NCBI GenBank assembly: GCA_026786335.1
Contig: JAJAYG010000428.1
Span: forward strand, 1-7,541
DNA length: 7,541 nt
Reading direction: 5' to 3'
From: Chitinophagales bacterium
Lineage (GTDB): Bacteria > Bacteroidota > Bacteroidia > Chitinophagales > UBA10324
Shown here: one piece after another, positions 6,300 to 7,541 of the stretch
How positions within the stretch are numbered: position 1 is the stretch's first letter
How the letters are laid out: the number at the start of each line of letters is the position of its first letter
Made by a program: the position numbers and the translations under genes
The notes under the pieces: model-generated
Told to the model about the DNA's origin: nothing
The model's input: only the letters and a program-made list of their open reading frames with translations
Databases searched by the model: none

Positions 6300-6818
6300 A
6301 TGGAGCAATACATTAAAATCGGCAGAATCAACAAATCATTCGGGTTAAAAGGGCACCTTCGTTTTTTTATTGAGCCTGTTTTTATTACAAGAATTAAAAA
6401 ACTTGATTGCATTTTTCTTCTCTCCCAAAGCAAACATTTCCCCTACTTTATAGATGAAGTTGATTTAACCGAAACCGGCCATGGAATGCTTCACTTTGAA
6501 GAAGTAAAAGACAAAACAATTGCAGATTTTTTGGTAGGAAAAGAAATTTATTTTGATAAATCACTTTTTAAGAAAGAGAAAAAATTTGCCACCCTTGCCG
6601 ACTTTATCGGATTCAAACTCATTGATGAAAACAAAAAAGTATTAGGCGAACTTAGCGATGTAATTGATTTTGCAACACATGATGTAGGTCAATTTTTTGT
6701 GAATGGAAAAGAAGTTCTGTTTCCGTGGAATGAAGAAGTGATTTTAAAAATTGACAAGAAGAAAAAAGAAATTAATGTTCAATTACCCGAAGGTTTGCTC
6801 GACATTTATTTAATATAA
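6300..6818 (+). CDS. rimM: 16S rRNA processing / 30S maturation factor RimM
   Basis: RimM is a cytoplasmic assembly factor that binds the 30S head, interacting with uS19, and aids late maturation of 16S rRNA. The 172-residue product has the N-terminal RimM beta-barrel with [18 protein letters not shown] (5-22) and [17 protein letters not shown] at its end. The C-terminal PRC-barrel-like domain follows: [26 protein letters not shown], then [34 protein letters not shown]. Length and domain order are normal for the family, although sequence is more diverged than its neighbours, as usual for RimM. The ATG at 6300 places the GRI-KSFGLKG motif at the expected distance from the N-terminus. trmD starts four bases after its stop, so the two are surely co-transcribed. 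Confidence 0.95.
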   Translation: MEQYIKIGRINKSFGLKGHLRFFIEPVFITRIKKLDCIFLLSQSKHFPYFIDEVDLTETGHGMLHFEEVKDKTIADFLVGKEIYFDKSLFKKEKKFATLADFIGFKLIDENKKVLGELSDVIDFATHDVGQFFVNGKEVLFPWNEEVILKIDKKKKEINVQLPEGLLDIYLI

Positions 6819-6822
6819 CAAA

Positions 6823-7500
6823 ATGCGAATCGACATAATTACAGTGCTGCCCGAGTTACTCGAAAGTCCGTTCAATCATTCAATATTGAAGCGGGCTAAA
6901 GAAAAAAATTTGCTTGAGGTGAATGTGATCAACCTTAGAGATTTTGCAACCAATAAACACAAACAGGTTGATGATTATCAATATGGCGGCGGAGCAGGAA
7001 TGGTAATGATGATTGAACCGATTGCAAATTGCATTGAAAGCTTAAAATCGAAACAAGATTATGATGAAGTAATTTACATGACTCCGGATGGAGAATTGCT
7101 CGATCAACCAATTACAAACAAACTTTCATTACTAAAAAACATCATCATCATTTGCGGGCATTACAAAGGAGTTGATGAAAGAATAAGGAACCATTTTATT
7201 ACTAAAGAGATCTCAATAGGAAATTATGTGTTAAGCGGTGGTGAATTACCCGCCGCTGTTTTGGTTGATGCAATAGGAAGATTATTACCCGGAGTTTTGA
7301 ATGATGAGTCCTCTGCCCTCTTTGATTCATTTCAAGATAATCTTCTTGCTCCGCCTGTATATACACGCCCCGAAAAATTTCGCGACTTAACAGTTCCCGA
7401 AATTTTACTTTCAGGCGACAATAAAAAGATTGACGAATGGCGGCTCAATCAATCTGTGCAAAGAACCCGAGAACGCCGCCCCGATTTGCTTAATGAGTAA
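6823..7500 (+). CDS. trmD: tRNA (guanine(37)-N1)-methyltransferase TrmD
   Basis: TrmD transfers a methyl group from S-adenosylmethionine to N1 of G37, 3' of the anticodon, preventing +1 frameshifting. The 225-residue SPOUT-family protein shows [14 protein letters not shown] (50-63), [25 protein letters not shown] (111-122), [16 protein letters not shown] (129-144), GRLLPGVL and [16 protein letters not shown], with the C-terminal [18 protein letters not shown]. By alignment with E. coli TrmD, the catalytic Asp169 and Arg154 correspond to Asp168 and Arg153 here, both present. Two knot positions differ from E. coli (GRYEG becomes GHYKG, usual in Bacteroidota), and IGDYVL is IGNYVL (Asn134). The C-terminus stops just after PDLLNE, shorter than E. 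coli (about 255 residues) by a nonessential tail. It follows rimM by four bases. Confidence 0.97.
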   Translation: MRIDIITVLPELLESPFNHSILKRAKEKNLLEVNVINLRDFATNKHKQVDDYQYGGGAGMVMMIEPIANCIESLKSKQDYDEVIYMTPDGELLDQPITNKLSLLKNIIIICGHYKGVDERIRNHFITKEISIGNYVLSGGELPAAVLVDAIGRLLPGVLNDESSALFDSFQDNLLAPPVYTRPEKFRDLTVPEILLSGDNKKIDEWRLNQSVQRTRERRPDLLNE

Positions 7501-7522
7501 AATGTTTATCCGATTCTTATCA

Positions 7523-7530
7523 TAAATTCG
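7523..7530 (+). promoter_or_regulatory. Weak -7-like box after trmD
   Basis: TAAATTCG matches TAnnTTTG at all but one fixed position and lies 23 bases after the trmD stop. No -33 element is visible, and the next gene is outside the window, so this may be chance. The remaining bases 7501-7541 hold no terminator hairpin that I can see. Confidence 0.22.
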
Positions 7531-7541
7531 CAGCGCAAATA

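Noticed and set aside
1..7541. CRISPR array, mobile element, tRNA or novel defence system
   Set aside because: No spaced direct repeats, transposase, terminal inverted repeats, tRNA-like fold or toxin/nuclease motifs were seen; the window is accounted for by ordinary genes.

Overview
This window is an AT-rich stretch of housekeeping DNA, most likely from a member of the Bacteroidota. Four things point there. A large secreted protein ends in a type IX secretion (T9SS) type A sorting domain. Several genes are preceded by -7 boxes matching the Bacteroidota consensus TAnnTTTG. None of the visible start codons has a Shine-Dalgarno sequence. The protein variants (short TruB, long-tailed bS16, GHYKG-type TrmD) are of the kind found in that phylum. 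I cannot fix the genus or family from sequence alone.

Left block (1-2014, + strand): the C-terminal part of undecaprenyl-diphosphatase (uppP, cut by the window edge) overlaps truB by one base (TAATG), and ribF follows after 33 bases. This reads as a co-transcribed unit for lipid-carrier recycling, tRNA pseudouridylation and FMN/FAD synthesis. It ends at a near-perfect hairpin that can serve as a terminator in both directions.

Middle block (1985-4483): a small exported HMA-fold metal-binding protein lies on the - strand, convergent with ribF. Divergent from it is a 614-residue multidomain secreted protein with a signal peptide and a T9SS sorting domain. That gene ends at a 19-bp perfect hairpin terminator. 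These two are the accessory part of the window.

Right block (4535-7541, + strand): prfB (release factor 2) is encoded in two frames joined by the classical +1 programmed frameshift at an in-frame TGA (AGGAGG, then CTT TGA C). It is followed by rpsP (bS16) with its own promoter and terminator, then rimM and trmD four bases apart behind a separate promoter-like box. Together these genes serve translation: termination, the small ribosomal subunit and its maturation, and tRNA m1G37 methylation.

I found no mobile element, CRISPR array, tRNA, rRNA or defence system, and no convincing undescribed system. The points most worth a second look are the prfB frameshift as the only Shine-Dalgarno-like site seen at a translational control point, the probable leaderless transcripts of prfB and rimM, the terminator that splits rpsP from rimM-trmD, and the uncharacterised T9SS cargo protein. 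No stretch longer than 300 bases lacks a gene.
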